Positions 28,966-41,159 of a stretch of DNA of 64,000 bases are shown in pieces. Within the stretch, counting starts at the first letter, position 1, and every line of letters begins with the position of its first letter. The notes beneath the pieces are model-generated. The model made no database searches, was not told where the DNA came from, and was given only the letters and a program-made list of their open reading frames with translations. A program made the position numbers and the translations under genes. Origin of the DNA: Cladocopium goreaui (taxonomy: Eukaryota; Sar; Dinophyceae; Suessiales; Symbiodiniaceae). The stretch is from NCBI GenBank assembly GCA_947184155.2, contig CAMXCT020002669.1, positions 319,501-383,500 on the forward strand. Direction: 5' to 3'.

Positions 28966-28981
28966 CTATTTGATCGGGAAG

Positions 28982-29131
28982 AGACATGAGAAGACCATGG
29001 TTTCCTATCCATTTCCGCCATGCGAGGAATGGAAGACGGATGCTGAGTTGGAAAATTTCACCTCTACCTTGCCCGAAGGACCAGGGCTGTCTCCAGGAAA
29101 GCCACTTTTCTTTTATGTCCAGCGAAAATGA
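28982..29131 (+). CDS. Candidate terminal exon (unknown protein)
   Basis: After GGGAAG: EKTMVSYPFPPCEEWKTDAE, LENFTSTLPEGPGLSPGK and PLFFYVQRK, stop at 29,129. Protein-like; family unknown. Confidence 0.4.
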   Translation, partial: RHEKTMVSYPFPPCEEWKTDAELENFTSTLPEGPGLSPGKPLFFYVQRK

Positions 29132-29334
29132 TGAATTTAGTATAATTTAATCAATAACACATGGGGGATTAATTGGTAATCAACGGAATTTAGACGAATT
29201 TGATGAATAGTAATGAGCCTAAGAATTGGGGGAGAATTCCATTTGGGACAACTTTTTGGGGTTTAACAATATTAACAATGGAATTTATGAGACAATTGAC
29301 ATATCTGACATCATCCCCCATTGAGCAGCGTCAA

Positions 29335-29660
29335 ACACCTCCAAGCCGAAGCGCGCGGAAGGGCTTGCGGAAGCAGAGACCGATCTCGTCCGATCGCGGA
29401 AGGGCCGCGGAAGACGATTTGAGTACCGTATTAGATTTATATAAATATAATTAAATATATATATTTACATATATATATATATATATACGTATACATATAC
29501 ATATACATATTCATGAGGAGCTAAATCAATTTGTAGATTTCATGAGGAGCTGGATTCGCGGAAGCTCCGCGGAAGCAGAATCAACTTACCAACCATCCAC
29601 GGAAGCTGAAACTGTGCTGGCGGAAGCAGCGCGGAAGACCGCGCGGAAGACAAGTAAGAT
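29335..29660 (+). repeat. GCGGAAG-rich region, possibly coding in part
   Basis: GCGGAAG or CGCGGAAG occurs about a dozen times in two clusters (29,345-29,425 and 29,555-29,655) separated by a TA microsatellite at 29,455-29,510. In frame it gives RSARKGLRKQRPISSDRGRA and LAEAARKTARKTS. It could be Arg/Ala/Lys-rich exon repeats or a binding-site cluster. Confidence 0.45.
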
Positions 29661-30163
29661 TATAAGAGAATGACACAGGGGTTTTCGCCACCGCTCAATT
29701 GTGGCTTATGTCAAAGGATACACCTGGATTTGGGAATATTTGGGATGATGTTTTTAACGACCCTCAAATGCATGGTTTAGGATGGTTCGGGGATTGGAAT
29801 TACCATATTAGTCCCATCTACAGGTAGAACAGGTAGCCGCATAGCCCTCCAATCTTAGACCAGGAGTCCGGGGGGATGAGCCAAACGACCACATGGCAGG
29901 TTGGAAATGTCACGTGCACACTGAGCTTGGGCTCCAAGGGTTTTTTAAAAGTACCGCAGTGACAACGAGAAAACTTGAATATCTTGACATTGGCATCTTT
30001 CAAGCTTGTTCACTAGACCTCTTACTTGGAGGATCTTCACAATTATGAAGTGGTTGATCATTTGGTCATAAAAGTGGTGGTGGTCCTGGATTCCTGGATT
30101 TATCATATCCCAGTGGAAAGCCAGGCCTCCAGGGAGCGATCTGGGTTTGTGGTGGCATTTCAG

Positions 30164-30270
30164 GACTTCAGAAGCTAGGCCTGAGCTTTGTGGATCCCGA
30201 CAAGTTCACGGATCATGGCTTTGGACTCATCGGTGCAGGCTTTGGACCTCAGATTTTGGGCATTCCGCGG
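30164..30270 (+). CDS. Candidate leucine-rich-repeat exon 1
   Basis: Between GCATTTCAG and GTTTCT. Reads LQKLGLSFVDPDKFTDHGFG then LIGAGFGPQILGIPR. LxxLxLSF followed by a loop and a second helix is a leucine-rich-repeat pattern of the RNase-inhibitor kind. First of several similar plus-strand exons. Confidence 0.55.
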
Positions 30271-30309
30271 GTTTCTCATTGGCTTTTCGATTGACAAAAG
30301 TGACAAAAG

Positions 30310-30387
30310 GTTCACACAACTCAACCCGCGATACAATCTTGTCAAGCGAGTTGGTTCAGCAACTTGATCAAGCAGCGCGGGCTCATC
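30310..30387 (+). CDS. Candidate exon within the LRR gene
   Basis: HNSTRDTILSSELVQQLDQA then ARAH, ending at a strong donor GTAAGT. Acceptor AAAAG. The product portion is helical; likely the same transcript as the neighbouring LRR exons. Confidence 0.5.
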
Positions 30388-30557
30388 GTAAGTTGGTGAA
30401 CTGTTGCCAAACAGTCACCATACATCAAGGTGAATGGTACTTGTTCCATCTTGTTCCTCATGGCATTTTCATCATTTTTCCATATGTTTTTCCTCTGTCT
30501 TTTCGCAAAGCTGGGGTGTTTTTTGGATTGACATTTCGCGACCTGTTCTGCCAAAAG

Positions 30558-30670
30558 AGGCCTCCCAGCGACCTTGAAGACTTTGGCCTTGGCCTTTGAG
30601 TTCTCGTCACCTGGCGGATCTGCACCGGAGGTCGAAATCTCAAGGGTCTGCCATGAAGGGATACTGTACT
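30558..30670 (+). CDS. Candidate leucine-rich-repeat exon 2
   Basis: After CAAAAG: GLPATLKTLALAFEFSSPGG then SAPEVEISRVCHEGILY, donor GTAAGG. LPxTLKTLxLxF repeats the pattern of the exon at 35,273. Confidence 0.55.
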
Positions 30671-31401
30671 GTAAGGGAAATGTGAGGAGCTGGTGTATTG
30701 GAAAGCTTTTTTAAGCCATTGTACCCTGCTTCATGTTGAGATCCTGCTTGTTCATTCAAGGTGGACGGAGTGCAAGATCTCCAAAGATGGCTTTGGCAAA
30801 CTGGTGGCTGGCTTACCAAAGGCTTCGAGAATCCAGACTTCCAGAAGAGCACTAAGAAACATAAAAAGGGAACAGCAAACATCGCGAACAATGCATGTTG
30901 GGCATATGATACCTTTCTCGCCCCAAACTGCTGCGTGTACAATATGCTCAAACTATCCTCGGAATCAAAGGGGCTGAAAGATGCTTTCTGATTGAAAATG
31001 ACACTTGTCAGTTCTTGCGGTTGAATTTCCGGGTGAGAATATCTATATCATACGGATCAACGGTCTTCCCGTCGGTCTTCCCGTCGGCCTTCCCTTTCAG
31101 AAAGTTGGTTGGAAAAGATGAAGTGGCTGAAAGGCGTTCAGACGAAGTTTTCAAGAAATTCCCTATTTATAGTAGCCCCAGATTTGGCTTCAGCAAACAT
31201 TTGCAGGAAGCTTATACTTAATCAATCTTGATCATATTTTGATGGTAAAATGCAATGGCTTCCTGCTGTAAACAAATCCCTCGCAAACCGATGATTTGGC
31301 GTTATCTCAAAATTTGGAGCCCCTTAAACCATCCCATGATATCCCATGGTTTAAGACCTTACAAGATTTTCCCGATTCACATGGCCATAAACTCAGTGCA
31401 G

Positions 31402-31470
31402 GGCTTAACCTCCTTAGACCTCAGCATCCACAACGATGAACTGGGAGATGAGGCGCGGGCGTTCTGGCTG
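31402..31470 (+). CDS. Candidate leucine-rich-repeat exon 3
   Basis: Exactly 23 codons between GTGCAG and GTGCGT: GLTSLDLSIHNDELGDEARA then FWL. LTSLDLSxxxxELGDEA is a clear RNase-inhibitor-type LRR. Confidence 0.6.
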
Positions 31471-31539
31471 GTGCGTTCAAACATTCCGGGGTAACCAACC
31501 ATCAACCACAACCTAATAGTAATGATGGGGATATTCATC

Positions 31540-31660
31540 ATAATATATATAATATAATATAATATAATATAATATGATATAATATAATATAATGTAATAT
31601 AATATAATGTAATATAATGTAATATAATATCATATAACAAAATAATATATATATATATTT
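31540..31660. repeat. AATAT pentanucleotide microsatellite
   Basis: About 20 units of AATAT/AATGT. A further TA tract lies at 31,935-31,980. Confidence 0.85.
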
Positions 31661-31664
31661 ATTC

Positions 31665-32340
31665 ATTCATTGAGTCGGGAAGCATATCATAAACAAATAT
31701 GGGGATGCAGTGGGGATATATTATGGGATATATTGGTCGGCCATATGTTTTGGGATGGTCATCCCCACATTCTATATTTTCATAGGGACTTTGCTGTAGC
31801 CATTAAGGTTTGTCTGAAAATGAGGTACCCCCAAATCTCACAGTTTGTCATAATTTCCCTACGTTCCCTCTCAAAATTGCTGTTTCATGCTGGTAAATTC
31901 CAGACCCACACATCATGTCAACTTGGCTATAATATGATAATATATATATATATATAATTATATATATATATACACACATACTGTTGTATCCCATATGAGT
32001 CCCACATTCATTGCGGAATCATCGTCTGTTTCAAGCGTTGATCCAACACTGAGGCCTTGAAGCTTTTGGCCGAGGTGATGCCTCCCACGATGTCGCGCGC
32101 AACTTGGTGGTGGCAGGCGCTTCTTCTTGGTCGTTTCCTCATGCCATGGGGGAGAATATGTTTAAATCCCAGTGTTATCTTGATGTTTGGATAAATGATA
32201 GTGGGATAAATGGTTGATAAGTAAATAATGTTTTAACAACATTACTTTAGTGGGTTGTAATATGACGTTTGTTTAAACGAGTCCCAAGAAAAAACGATAG
32301 TCATTATCCATGATCATTCCACAATCGTTATCCATGATCA
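31665..32340. other. No supported gene
   Basis: Includes an introner-like fragment near 31,808 (GTCTGAAAATGAGGTACCCC). A GC-rich stretch at 32,040-32,120 could be an exon on either strand, unresolved. Confidence 0.4.
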
Positions 32341-32344
32341 TGAT

Positions 32345-32471
32345 CAGGATCATATCATCATGATGATGATGATGATAATAATAATGAATGATGATGATGA
32401 CGATGATGACGACGACGACGACGATGACGACGTCGACGTCGATGATGAGGATGATGATGAGGATGATGATG

Positions 32472-32505
<34 letters not shown>

Positions 32506-32670
32506 CGATGACGATGACGATGACGACAACGAAAACGATGACAATGACGATGATGACGATGACGATGACGATGATGACGATGACGATGACGATGATGACG
32601 ATGACGATGACGATGATGACGATGACGATGACGACGATGATGATGATGATGACGACGAGGAAGAAGAAGA

Positions 32671-32704
<34 letters not shown>

Positions 32705-32790
32705 GGTGGTGATGGTCATGGTCATGGTGATGGTCATGGTGATGCTGGTGCTGATGCTGGTGCTGATGCTGGTGCTGGTGCTGGTGACGA
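32345..32790. repeat. GAT/GAC trinucleotide and GATGAC array
   Basis: About 350 bp of GAT and GAC triplets, then GGT and GGTGAT/GCTGGT hexamers. The plus frame gives an almost pure poly-Asp then Gly/His/Ala repeat ORF (32,360-32,968, 202 codons). The minus frame gives poly-His or poly-Ile. Most likely a microsatellite, not a gene. Confidence 0.85.
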
Positions 32791-32969
32791 TGACGACAAT
32801 AATTTCTTTGTGCCCGGAAGGGTCCAAATGCATCAAGCTGCGACCCGCAGCAAATCACTGATTCAGTGGAGGTGTGGCAAGCCTTTTCAGCACCGCCGGC
32901 TGAATTCACTGGCTGTGATGACGTCAATGAACTTTTCTTGCCAAATTCCTAAGCAAACAACATATTAGG

Positions 32970-34880
32970 CATGGATACACACTAAATGAACGAACAACGC
33001 AAGCTAGGACAACAAGAGTCTTGGACTCTCAAAGGTCCTTTGAAGAATGTCAGCGGGGTGGTTCTGTGCAAGCGGCTTTGAATCTGCTCGTGACTTCCAA
33101 AGCATCTAATATGACTTGAATATGGATAAGCTACCCATCCTTTGCAAGATTCAAGATCCAAACTTCATGCTTGAAAGTCTCAATCACATCCTTCAGAAAA
33201 GATCTCCACGCGGAGCAAAACGATAGGTTTTGTTGATACTAGCCTAGGTTTACTGACCCTGTCAGATCTTTGAACTTGATTCTTATCGGCCCCCGTGGGT
33301 TCTACAGCCAGTTGAATACAGTTTGCATTCAGCAACTGGCTTGGATTCTAACCACAAAATACCACTTAAATGTTTGTTGGTGGCTGACACTCTGGCTGAC
33401 TCAGGTGGCAGACTCAGGTGACCGACCGAACTTCCAAAACAGATAGAATCAGATAGATAAGGGTGTGTCTGAAAATAGTACCCCCAAACTTTATATTGAT
33501 TGGTAAAGAGATGATGAACGCTTGGATTTTGGAGGTACAGTTACATAGAGTTACCGGATCCATCCGGATCTGTTTGGATAACCCCCACCTCGGAGCACCC
33601 CTGCGACCATTCCCAGGTAGTGCTGCACTTCAAGGACAACGATTCCTTCAGCGACACAGGTCTCTGTTCCCTGGTGGCATGGGCCGCATGGGCCGCAAAT
33701 CGATCAAACATTTCCCAGGTTCTCCAACAGAAACGGTGTGGTTCAGCACCACCAAAGCCACACCCATTGCTTTTCCCATTTCAATAACCTTCTGGTCCGA
33801 ACACAAGTCGAGAGACAGGAACATGTTGCAAAAACAGGACAGGTCGTTTAAATTACCACGTTTCACCGCTGCTCATCTCACGACATGAAATGAAAGATAT
33901 GCAATGGTTTTACTAGCAGTGGAACAAGAAAGCTACTATGCTTTGGACACAAGAGCCTGATGCTGAAAAAGATTTCCGCCGACGGATCAACCTTGAATTG
34001 CACAGCCATGACCCGCCATAAATCTCATTAAATCTCCAGCAGAGCGGAACTTCAGCAACTGTTTCATTGCAAATCACTAAACTGGAGGAAACAACACAGT
34101 TGGAAAGATTCAAGTTGATGCAGCAAGAATTTCAGAACGAAAAAAGAGGGAATGGTCAATGCAGAAGGATGGTGCAATCCCTGCAGAATTCAGAGACAGG
34201 GTATCTCAAAGCAAATAGACATGGCTTCTGAGGAATCAGCACAGTTATATATACGAATCACAATTTTTGATGAATCTAAGACCAGGATAGCGCAACTCAC
34301 TTTTGCATAGATGTACGAAATTAATTGGACTCATACTAATATGCATTGACAGTGTAACAAGACATGAATACTGTCCAAGACTGCAACTCACCTCCGGTTT
34401 CCCAGAGAACACCTGCCATTTTTGGTCTTCCGAGGCGCTCTCATATCAAGTGTCTTGATCGCAGTGGATATAGGCTGTGGTTTGTTGGTGCCACCAACAG
34501 CCTGGATGAACATCATCATCCAAGTCATCCTTAGGATTTCCAACCCAACTTAGGGAAGCAAAGAATTTGAGCCATCAGCAATCATCAGAATACCCAAAAC
34601 CTTGTCAAACAAGGAAACATCATTTGGCCATAGCCATCCATGACGGTCAGCTTGCAAAACATCAAACATCACCCTAAGACTGTCAGGGCATCACCCAAAT
34701 GGCCACTGAATACGAGTAATGTTGTGGATCCATATAGGTAGATAGGTAAGCCATTTTGGGTCGCCATAGCCAAACCTGCTTCAACGCTCAGCTCTGGGGT
34801 TTCAACATGTTTCAAGTTTCAAGCATTAAAAAATCCCTTGAACCAATTCCAGGATCACAACAAATCACCATAGACCTGGG
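32970..34880. other. No supported gene
   Basis: Intron-like sequence. Introner-like fragment at about 33,462-33,490 (GGTGTGTCTGAAAATAGTAC). A GC-richer stretch at 33,590-33,730 gives no decisive reading. Confidence 0.45.
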
Positions 34881-34904
34881 CAAAGTATGAACAATTTGAT
34901 ATGT

Positions 34905-35218
34905 AACTGTATATATATATATATATACATATACGTATACATATACATACGTATATATATATATATAGATATACGTATCCATATACATATGTGTATATAT
35001 ATATACATATACGTATACATATACATACGTGTATATATATATAGATATACGTATCCATATACATACGTGTATATACGTGTATATATATACATACGTATAC
35101 ATATACATACGTATATATATATATTATTTAATATATTATATATATATATTAATATGTATATATATATATATATGTATGTATATATATATATATTCATGTA
35201 TATATATATATAATAATA
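34905..35218. repeat. TATACGTATACATATACA microsatellite
   Basis: TA runs alternating with ACGTATACATATAC. Long ORFs of Tyr and Ile here are artefacts. Confidence 0.9.
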
Positions 35219-35272
35219 TCTAGCACCCATGGTATACACAAGACACAACCCTGACATGTCGAACTCGTCCAG

Positions 35273-35356
35273 GTCTTCCCAGCAGCCTCACAGAGTTGAG
35301 TCTCAACTTCGACGCCAACGGCCAGTTGTCCGATGCCACGTTGACGACGTTTCTAG
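35273..35356 (+). CDS. Candidate leucine-rich-repeat exon 4
   Basis: 28 codons between CGTCCAG and [26 protein letters not shown] then ATLTTFL. LxxSLTELxLxF plus a second helix is an LRR unit. Confidence 0.6.
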
Positions 35357-36057
35357 GTCTGAAGGGCGTTTAAAAAAGGGTGGTAAATGGTGGTCTAAAT
35401 GGTGGTCTAAATGATGGTTTAAATGATGGTAAATGGGGGTAAATGATTCAGTAAATGGTGGGAAATGATGGTTAGGATTGAAGAACTTCACTAAAATGGA
35501 TCAAACTTGCTGATGATTTCTAAGGGAATTCATGGGGGAATCATCCCCTCAAAATGGATCAGAATTTGGCTCTTTGATTTGGAAATGCGCGTAGTTTGCC
35601 AAGAAAGGACGGTTGTGGGGATCTGGCTTTTTGTGGTGGAACTATCCCATAAAGAGGTGGAGAGTCAACTTGAACCAATGAGGCAAACATAATTGAGAAT
35701 ACTAAGCCAGATATACTCAATTTTATGATGTAGGGGGGGTGGTTGATAACCTTGAGTAGGTACTTTTAAAGTCTTGGAGTTTGTTCTTGGCTTTACCACT
35801 TTACAAGGGAAATGGTGTTTGCACCACAATTTCCCACCACTCAGTGCAGTTCAGGCTTGCAATCTGGCTGCGTGATACTGGCAAAGCACTGCAGAAGCTG
35901 CTTGGCGCCTCGTGGTATCTTCTTTGATTGGCTCTGTCTGAACATGGCGCTTTTCCCCAACAATATATGGCCATGTTAATGGGACAAAGAGGTTGAAAAC
36001 CATACAATCTGCGGTAGGATTTGGGTGGGATTTCCCCTATTTTCAACCAAGACCCAG

Positions 36058-36164
36058 CAACAAAAACTCGCCAGGTTGCAGTTCATTGGCAACAGCAGCC
36101 CCAAGATCACAGAGAATGGGTTACATGATCTTTGCTCCGCGCTGCCCAAGATGAAACAATTGCG
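36058..36164 (+). CDS. Candidate leucine-rich-repeat exon 5
   Basis: After GACCCAG: QQKLARLQFIGNSSPKITEN then GLHDLCSALPKMKQLR. LxxLxFxxNxxxITENGLxxLxxAL is an LRR unit. Ends at GTGACC, or at TGA if terminal. Confidence 0.55.
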
Positions 36165-36235
36165 GTGACCTGACTGCAGACCGGTGACTGCTTGTTCGAA
36201 ACATTCCTTCTATTCCATGATGTTTTGGATCAACT

Positions 36236-36335
36236 TACTTTAGTAGGGAATGGGGGAATGGGATGATTATTGTATATTATTGTGATTATTAATAGTTATG
36301 GATCATTCCCCTATTCAATCTATTCCCTACTAAGC
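36236..36335. repeat. Foldback element
   Basis: TTTAGTAGGGAATGGGGGAA near the left mirrors TTCCCTACTAAG and ATCATTCCCC near the right. Arms of about 28 bp are imperfect and the AT-rich centre is about 40 bp. MITE-like. Confidence 0.6.
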
Positions 36336-36399
36336 ACCAGTCAAGAGCCCAATGCAGCTGTGCTGACAGGTTAGAGTTCCAGTCCAGCGATGCAGCAGA

Positions 36400-37500
36400 C
36401 CTGCCGGGGCAGTTTATCACGAAGCAGGAAGAATTCGTCGTGTTTGTGCCACACTGAAAGGCCCTGGAGGGCTGAGATGGGCTACCCTACAGACCTGTAT
36501 GTTTTTCCCATGGCCTACCATTGTTTTCCCTATTATACTACAGATATCTACAGATTAACATGGCAATTTTTGGGCTGTCCACATTTTGAGATAGAAATTG
36601 CATCATGGGTGGACTCCGGGTGGACCTGGCTTTGCCCCCCAACCTGCAAGATGGTAGACTTGGTTTTGGCAACTCCGTTGTCGTTCACTTGTCTAAAAAT
36701 ATGGTCTCAGAAGATAGATCGGGAAACACCAAGTGTCCACATGTTGAAGAAGCGCTGGCATGAATCTTTTCCACTATGTCTTTTGCACTTATGCCATAGC
36801 TAGTGGTGGCATTAGCTCCCAAAAAATGATCAACATTTATCCTTTGGCTGCTACACCCGGCTTTCCGGACTAATCATCTATTGATCTTCTATCGGTCCAT
36901 TTTCTTATCAATTTGGATTTCCACGCTTACCAGGCAGATGTGGCACTGTGGGGAAGACCACCCACGCCATGCGCAAAGTGGACCTTCTGGGTGTTTTCAA
37001 AATGAAACAAATGGACCTAAAATGACTCAAGCGTGCTTCAACGTGCTTTAACGTGAAAAAAATTGAATCTGGACAATCTGGAAATGATCCGGATTGGCCT
37101 ATCCTTTGTTGGTTTCAACCAATCGGACATCTTAAAGTTTCAGCATTGGAATCCATTTTTGAATGCACCCAATTGAAGCTCCATGTTCTATACCGATACT
37201 GTATTTGGCATGTGGCTGTTTCCGAAGTGATTCAAATGGCATGAAATGACCAAGTCCTGAATATCTAAGTCTCGTTCCGAGGCTTCAAAATATTCGGAAC
37301 CAGAGCAAGGCTTGTCTCTTCATTTTGGCTCGCAATCTTAGGAATCTCAGAGCCTCTGAAAACGGCTGCATTAGAGGCAACTGTGACTTTTTGGCCAGTG
37401 CCCCTCATCGGACAGTCTTGATAAGCCAGGGGCCTGCCACTAGCATGTATGATTGCTATGTTTGCTCATTCTCTCTGTCCAAAGAAATATGATGGTGAAT
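36400..37500. other. No supported gene
   Basis: A 137-codon frame at 36,390-36,803 lacks coding character. Otherwise intron-like. Confidence 0.4.
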
Positions 37501-37512
37501 AACCTCAGCCAG

Positions 37513-37690
37513 TGAAGCTTGGCACTTTGGAAATCAGCACTGTGAATCTCACAAAGTTGGGATGGCCTTCGAAGAAAACGAAGAAAGCAGACGACAGGAG
37601 ATTCAGGGTCCAGGGGCACGCCATGACAGGGGACATTCGGCCTTGCAAGTTGTGTGGGAAGCCATGGTTACAGGAACGGCAGCCTGATGT
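37513..37690 (+). CDS. Candidate exon (unknown protein)
   Basis: After CAGCCAG: KLGTLEISTVNLTKLGWPSK, KTKKADDRRFRVQGHAMTG and DIRPCKLCGKPWLQ. Contains a CxxC pair. No family recognised; right border uncertain. Confidence 0.4.
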
Positions 37691-38234
37691 TTCGCACAAC
37701 GCCCCATCCACCGTGCTCCGGTGGCAAATGGGGCTGCCATATATGGTGGCAGCTCCATCAAACTCTGCTGTTTACTCCGAATCTTTCCTTCCTGCATCTT
37801 CCTGCGATCCGCACCGGGAGAGAGCCTCCTAGGTTGTACGGGAATTCAAGAGCGAAAAATCAGCGGGTGGGGGAGCAGGTGGATCAATGAAAGGGGGAGA
37901 TCGCAACGTCATCCCACTGAAGTACGTAGGACTCCATCTGACAGCACAACTGTTTGCAAAGGGGAACAACTCTGGGTATATAATCAGGAGAGTGAACACC
38001 GTTTTTTCCCCATATGGAAAGTGTTGTGCATTTGTTTCCCACATTTTTTCCACCCAACACTGTTTTTTTTGCCAGAAAAAACGTCACCCGATTTCCGAAG
38101 AAATCCAGGTTTGGACTTGCAGCCCTAGGCAATTGCCCAGAGGCTCAACAGGGGTCGACTTGGACATACCAGGTGTTTGCTTTCAATTGTTATTAAAAAC
38201 GGATGGAAATTGGTGGAATTCTATCAAATACTGG

Positions 38235-38600
38235 TATATATATATATAATACACTTTTTATATACTTTATATATACTATATATATACATTATATATACAT
38301 TATATATACTTTATATATACTATATATATATACTTTATATATACTCTATATATATACTTTATATATATACTTTATATATACTCTATATATACTTTATATA
38401 TATATATACACTATATATACTTTTTATATACTTTATATATACTTTATATATACTATATATACACTTTATATATACTTTATATATACTTTATATATATACT
38501 TTATATATATATATACTTTATATATAATACTTTATATATACTTTATATATACTATATATATACTATATATATACTATATATATATACACTTATATAAAAA
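38235..38600. repeat. TATATACTTTATATATAC microsatellite
   Basis: About 360 bp of TATATA with regular CTTTATATATAC interruptions. Long Ile/Tyr ORFs are artefacts. Confidence 0.9.
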
Positions 38601-38697
38601 TATCAGCTTTTCTGAGTCATTTTGGGGTTGACTAGAAGCAAACTTAGACCTGGGTACTCAAGGACCAACGCTCATTCTCCTGGCGCCAGGCTGCTGA

Positions 38698-38952
38698 ATG
38701 GCGGGAGTGGTTGCCTCAGCTGACCTATGGCACTTGGATGGAGAAAAAGCCATGGTGGATATGGTGGAGGATGCCAAATTACAGCAGCTTCAATTCCGTT
38801 TCATGCTCAGACTCACGGATTGCTCGTGGCTCTCAGCAATGCTGATCCTGTTTTGCCAGCCTCAGCTGGAGATTCTCACACCGGAGCTTAGCCGAGGCTT
38901 CTCCAAACCATCAACACTGGTGCAGAGGCGGGCCCGGAGTGTTTCAACACAG
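38698..38952 (+). CDS. Candidate exon (unknown, possibly LRR-related)
   Basis: Open frame ending at AACACAG/GTGTGT. Contains DLWHLDGEKAMVDMVEDA, KLQQLQFRFMLRLTDCSWL and PELSRGFSKPSTLVQRRAR. A second frame is open for part of it but is Trp-rich and less likely. LxxLxF spacing hints at LRR. Confidence 0.45.
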
Positions 38953-39323
38953 GTGTGTCAGAAAGTTGGGAACCTCAACCCCTATCGGTTTCTGATAGTT
39001 TTTGGGCTCTAAGTTTAATAGTGCGAATTCATCTAGAAGGCTAGGAGGGTTTTGCAGTTTGAGATATGCCATATCCCTGGTGAGTATAGCCCTCATAGAT
39101 TCTCACAGAATATGAACTGTAGCCTTTCAGGGGACTTTGCCGGACAATATTTTGCACTGACAGTCCGGAGCACTCCGAACAAGTGCCAGAACTCCAATTG
39201 ATTGGAATTGATTGGAGGATCCCCGCCCCAGTCCCGTGCTTTGAAATTGTTCTCTCCAACGTTGTTTCCTTTTGTTTTATTTTATACATAGTTGATGCCA
39301 CCTTGATTCCTCCTCGCCCTCAG

Positions 39324-39443
39324 TTGCTTCAGTGGTTTGAGGCCTTTAAGTCGGGCCACTTCGATAAAGCCAAGGCCGATCTTAGCTGGGACTGGGCTAA
39401 GAATTCCCATGGGCGAAACCTATTCGGATTCCTTGACGTGCAC
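39324..39443 (+). CDS. Candidate 120-bp exon (unknown protein)
   Basis: Exactly 40 codons between GCCCTCAG and GTGGGG: LLQWFEAFKSGHFDKAKADL then SWDWAKNSHGRNLFGFLDVH. Strongly protein-like with good borders. Confidence 0.5.
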
Positions 39444-39449
39444 GTGGGG

Positions 39450-40150
39450 AAACCTATGATTCTTCGACAACTTCTCCTTTGCATGTTTTCGCTTTTTGTT
39501 TTGGTTGGGTTTCGGAGAGCCAATGTTGCAAGTGTGGTGCAATCTGACTCTGGAAAACAGCTGCCGGGCTGACACCGCATTTTTATTTTTGGACTTCGGA
39601 CGACTTCGGAAGGTTTTCAGTTAGCACGCACATATTCTTAGTACGTATCTCGAGATTAATGGGGTAAATCTACCACTACGAAATCAATTCCCAATCCAGA
39701 TGGTTCATCATTCACCTTCTTACAAGGTTCGAAAATGCTTCTGTCATCTTCCATTTATCATGAATTGGAAATCAATTCGACAAATCTATGGTCCATTATG
39801 TCCATTGAACTACCAAGAATTTGTTGATCTTTGGCATTGTGTTGTCAATTGTCTTGGGGCCCATTTTAAAACCGTCTAAATCCACTGATCAATTCATCAT
39901 TAACTCGGCAGATGTTTTGTTGTAGATGTTCATATATTCTTTCCCCAGACTATTAAACACCTCCCAAATGGGACCTCAAAATGAAACCATCGTGGTTTCA
40001 AAGAATCTTCTGGGGTATTGAATACTTTGGATACTTCGGGGAAGGGAAAAAACATGATAAACATTGATAAACCATGATAAACCCCTTATACTACACACCC
40101 CATAAACCCTGGGAGTTCTTTTCTGAACCGGGGCCCCGGAACAAAAACAC
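39450..40150. other. No supported gene
   Basis: AT-rich intron-like sequence. Confidence 0.5.
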
Positions 40151-40155
40151 CGGAG

Positions 40156-40258
40156 GTGCTTCTGGCTGATGCTGCAGCGGTGACGCGGGATGAGCGGCAG
40201 GCGGTGATTCCAAGAGTCGGATCGAAGGATGAGCTTCCCTCAATGTCGAAACAATGGG
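40156..40258 (+). CDS. Candidate exon (unknown protein)
   Basis: After CCGGAG: VLLADAAAVTRDERQAVIPR then VGSKDELPSMSKQW. Possible donor at GTTATT. Product unknown; probably same gene as the exons at 40,732 and 40,931. Confidence 0.45.
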
Positions 40259-40731
40259 TTATTTAACGATTTTAACGGTAGTTGCTAAGCTGCTATAAGT
40301 ATTTACTACTGTATTATTTATGAACTGATTTAACTGCCATGGCAATTTTGGGTTTTTCAAAATTAACCATTACTTTAAGGCAATTTTGATGGGGGTAATG
40401 ATGTTCTGCACGTTGTTTTCTAAGCGTGGGGAGGGGTAATACCATGAGAAACCCAAAGAAGCCCGGGGTGGTTGGATTTATGACACATTTTATGAAATTA
40501 TCTAGGAATCTAGCCATACCGGGAGATGTGGTTGTGGGTCGAGCGGGGACCCATACACAATGGGAAATTCATGGAAATTCTGAAGATTGCCATCGATCCA
40601 TTAAGAGAGAAGCGTTAATGTGGGAAAGCCAGTGGCATAAACTTAAACCTACCATTTGGATCCATTTGGGTTATACCACCCATTTATGGTGATTTTGGGG
40701 ATGGTCCACATTTCAGGCCATCCTGCTGTAG

Positions 40732-40823
40732 GCCTTCTCCTGCTCCCTGGGAATCTCTGCTTTGTATCGAGCCCTGGCCTATGCCTACTGCTCCCACTTG
40801 CACGAGGACAAGAGGATCATGAG
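40732..40823 (+). CDS. Candidate exon (unknown protein)
   Basis: Between GCTGTAG and GTGCGG: AFSCSLGISALYRALAYAYC then SHLHEDKRIMR. Clear borders. Confidence 0.55.
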
Positions 40824-40930
40824 GTGCGGATGTCGGATAAGTCAACCTATTGGAGCCATATTCTTGGGGAATGAACATCCACCTATACCTACGTTACTAT
40901 ACCTGAAAACCCATGTTTTTCCGCACTCTT

Positions 40931-41009
40931 GAGAGATGACTTGGTGGTGGATTCCGAAGTGCAACTCCTGCTGGGCGGTGGAGTGAAGACACTGGTGACC
41001 GTTGGAGAT
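40931..41009 (+). CDS. Candidate exon (unknown protein)
   Basis: After CTTGAG, 107 bp beyond the previous exon: DDLVVDSEVQLLLGGGVKTL then VTVGDTW. Right border uncertain. Confidence 0.5.
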
Positions 41010-41159
41010 ACATGGACGTGCGTGTATATGTTGACCTGGCAAACCTATGCATACACTTCTGACTTCTACATCATTTTTTTGTTTTTTGGCCGTCAGCAGC
41101 TCTTAAATGTTTTTCGAAAGGGTTGGCTTCTGGCCAAGCTTTCTTGACCTCAAACATAC

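Noticed and set aside
32360-32968. 202-codon poly-Asp ORF and minus-strand poly-His/poly-Ile ORFs
   Set aside because: All frames of a GAT/GAC repeat are open. Only the last 50 codons are non-repetitive and they have no recognised content.
38177-38631. Ile/Tyr-rich ORFs resembling membrane proteins
   Set aside because: Translation of a TATATACTTTA microsatellite.
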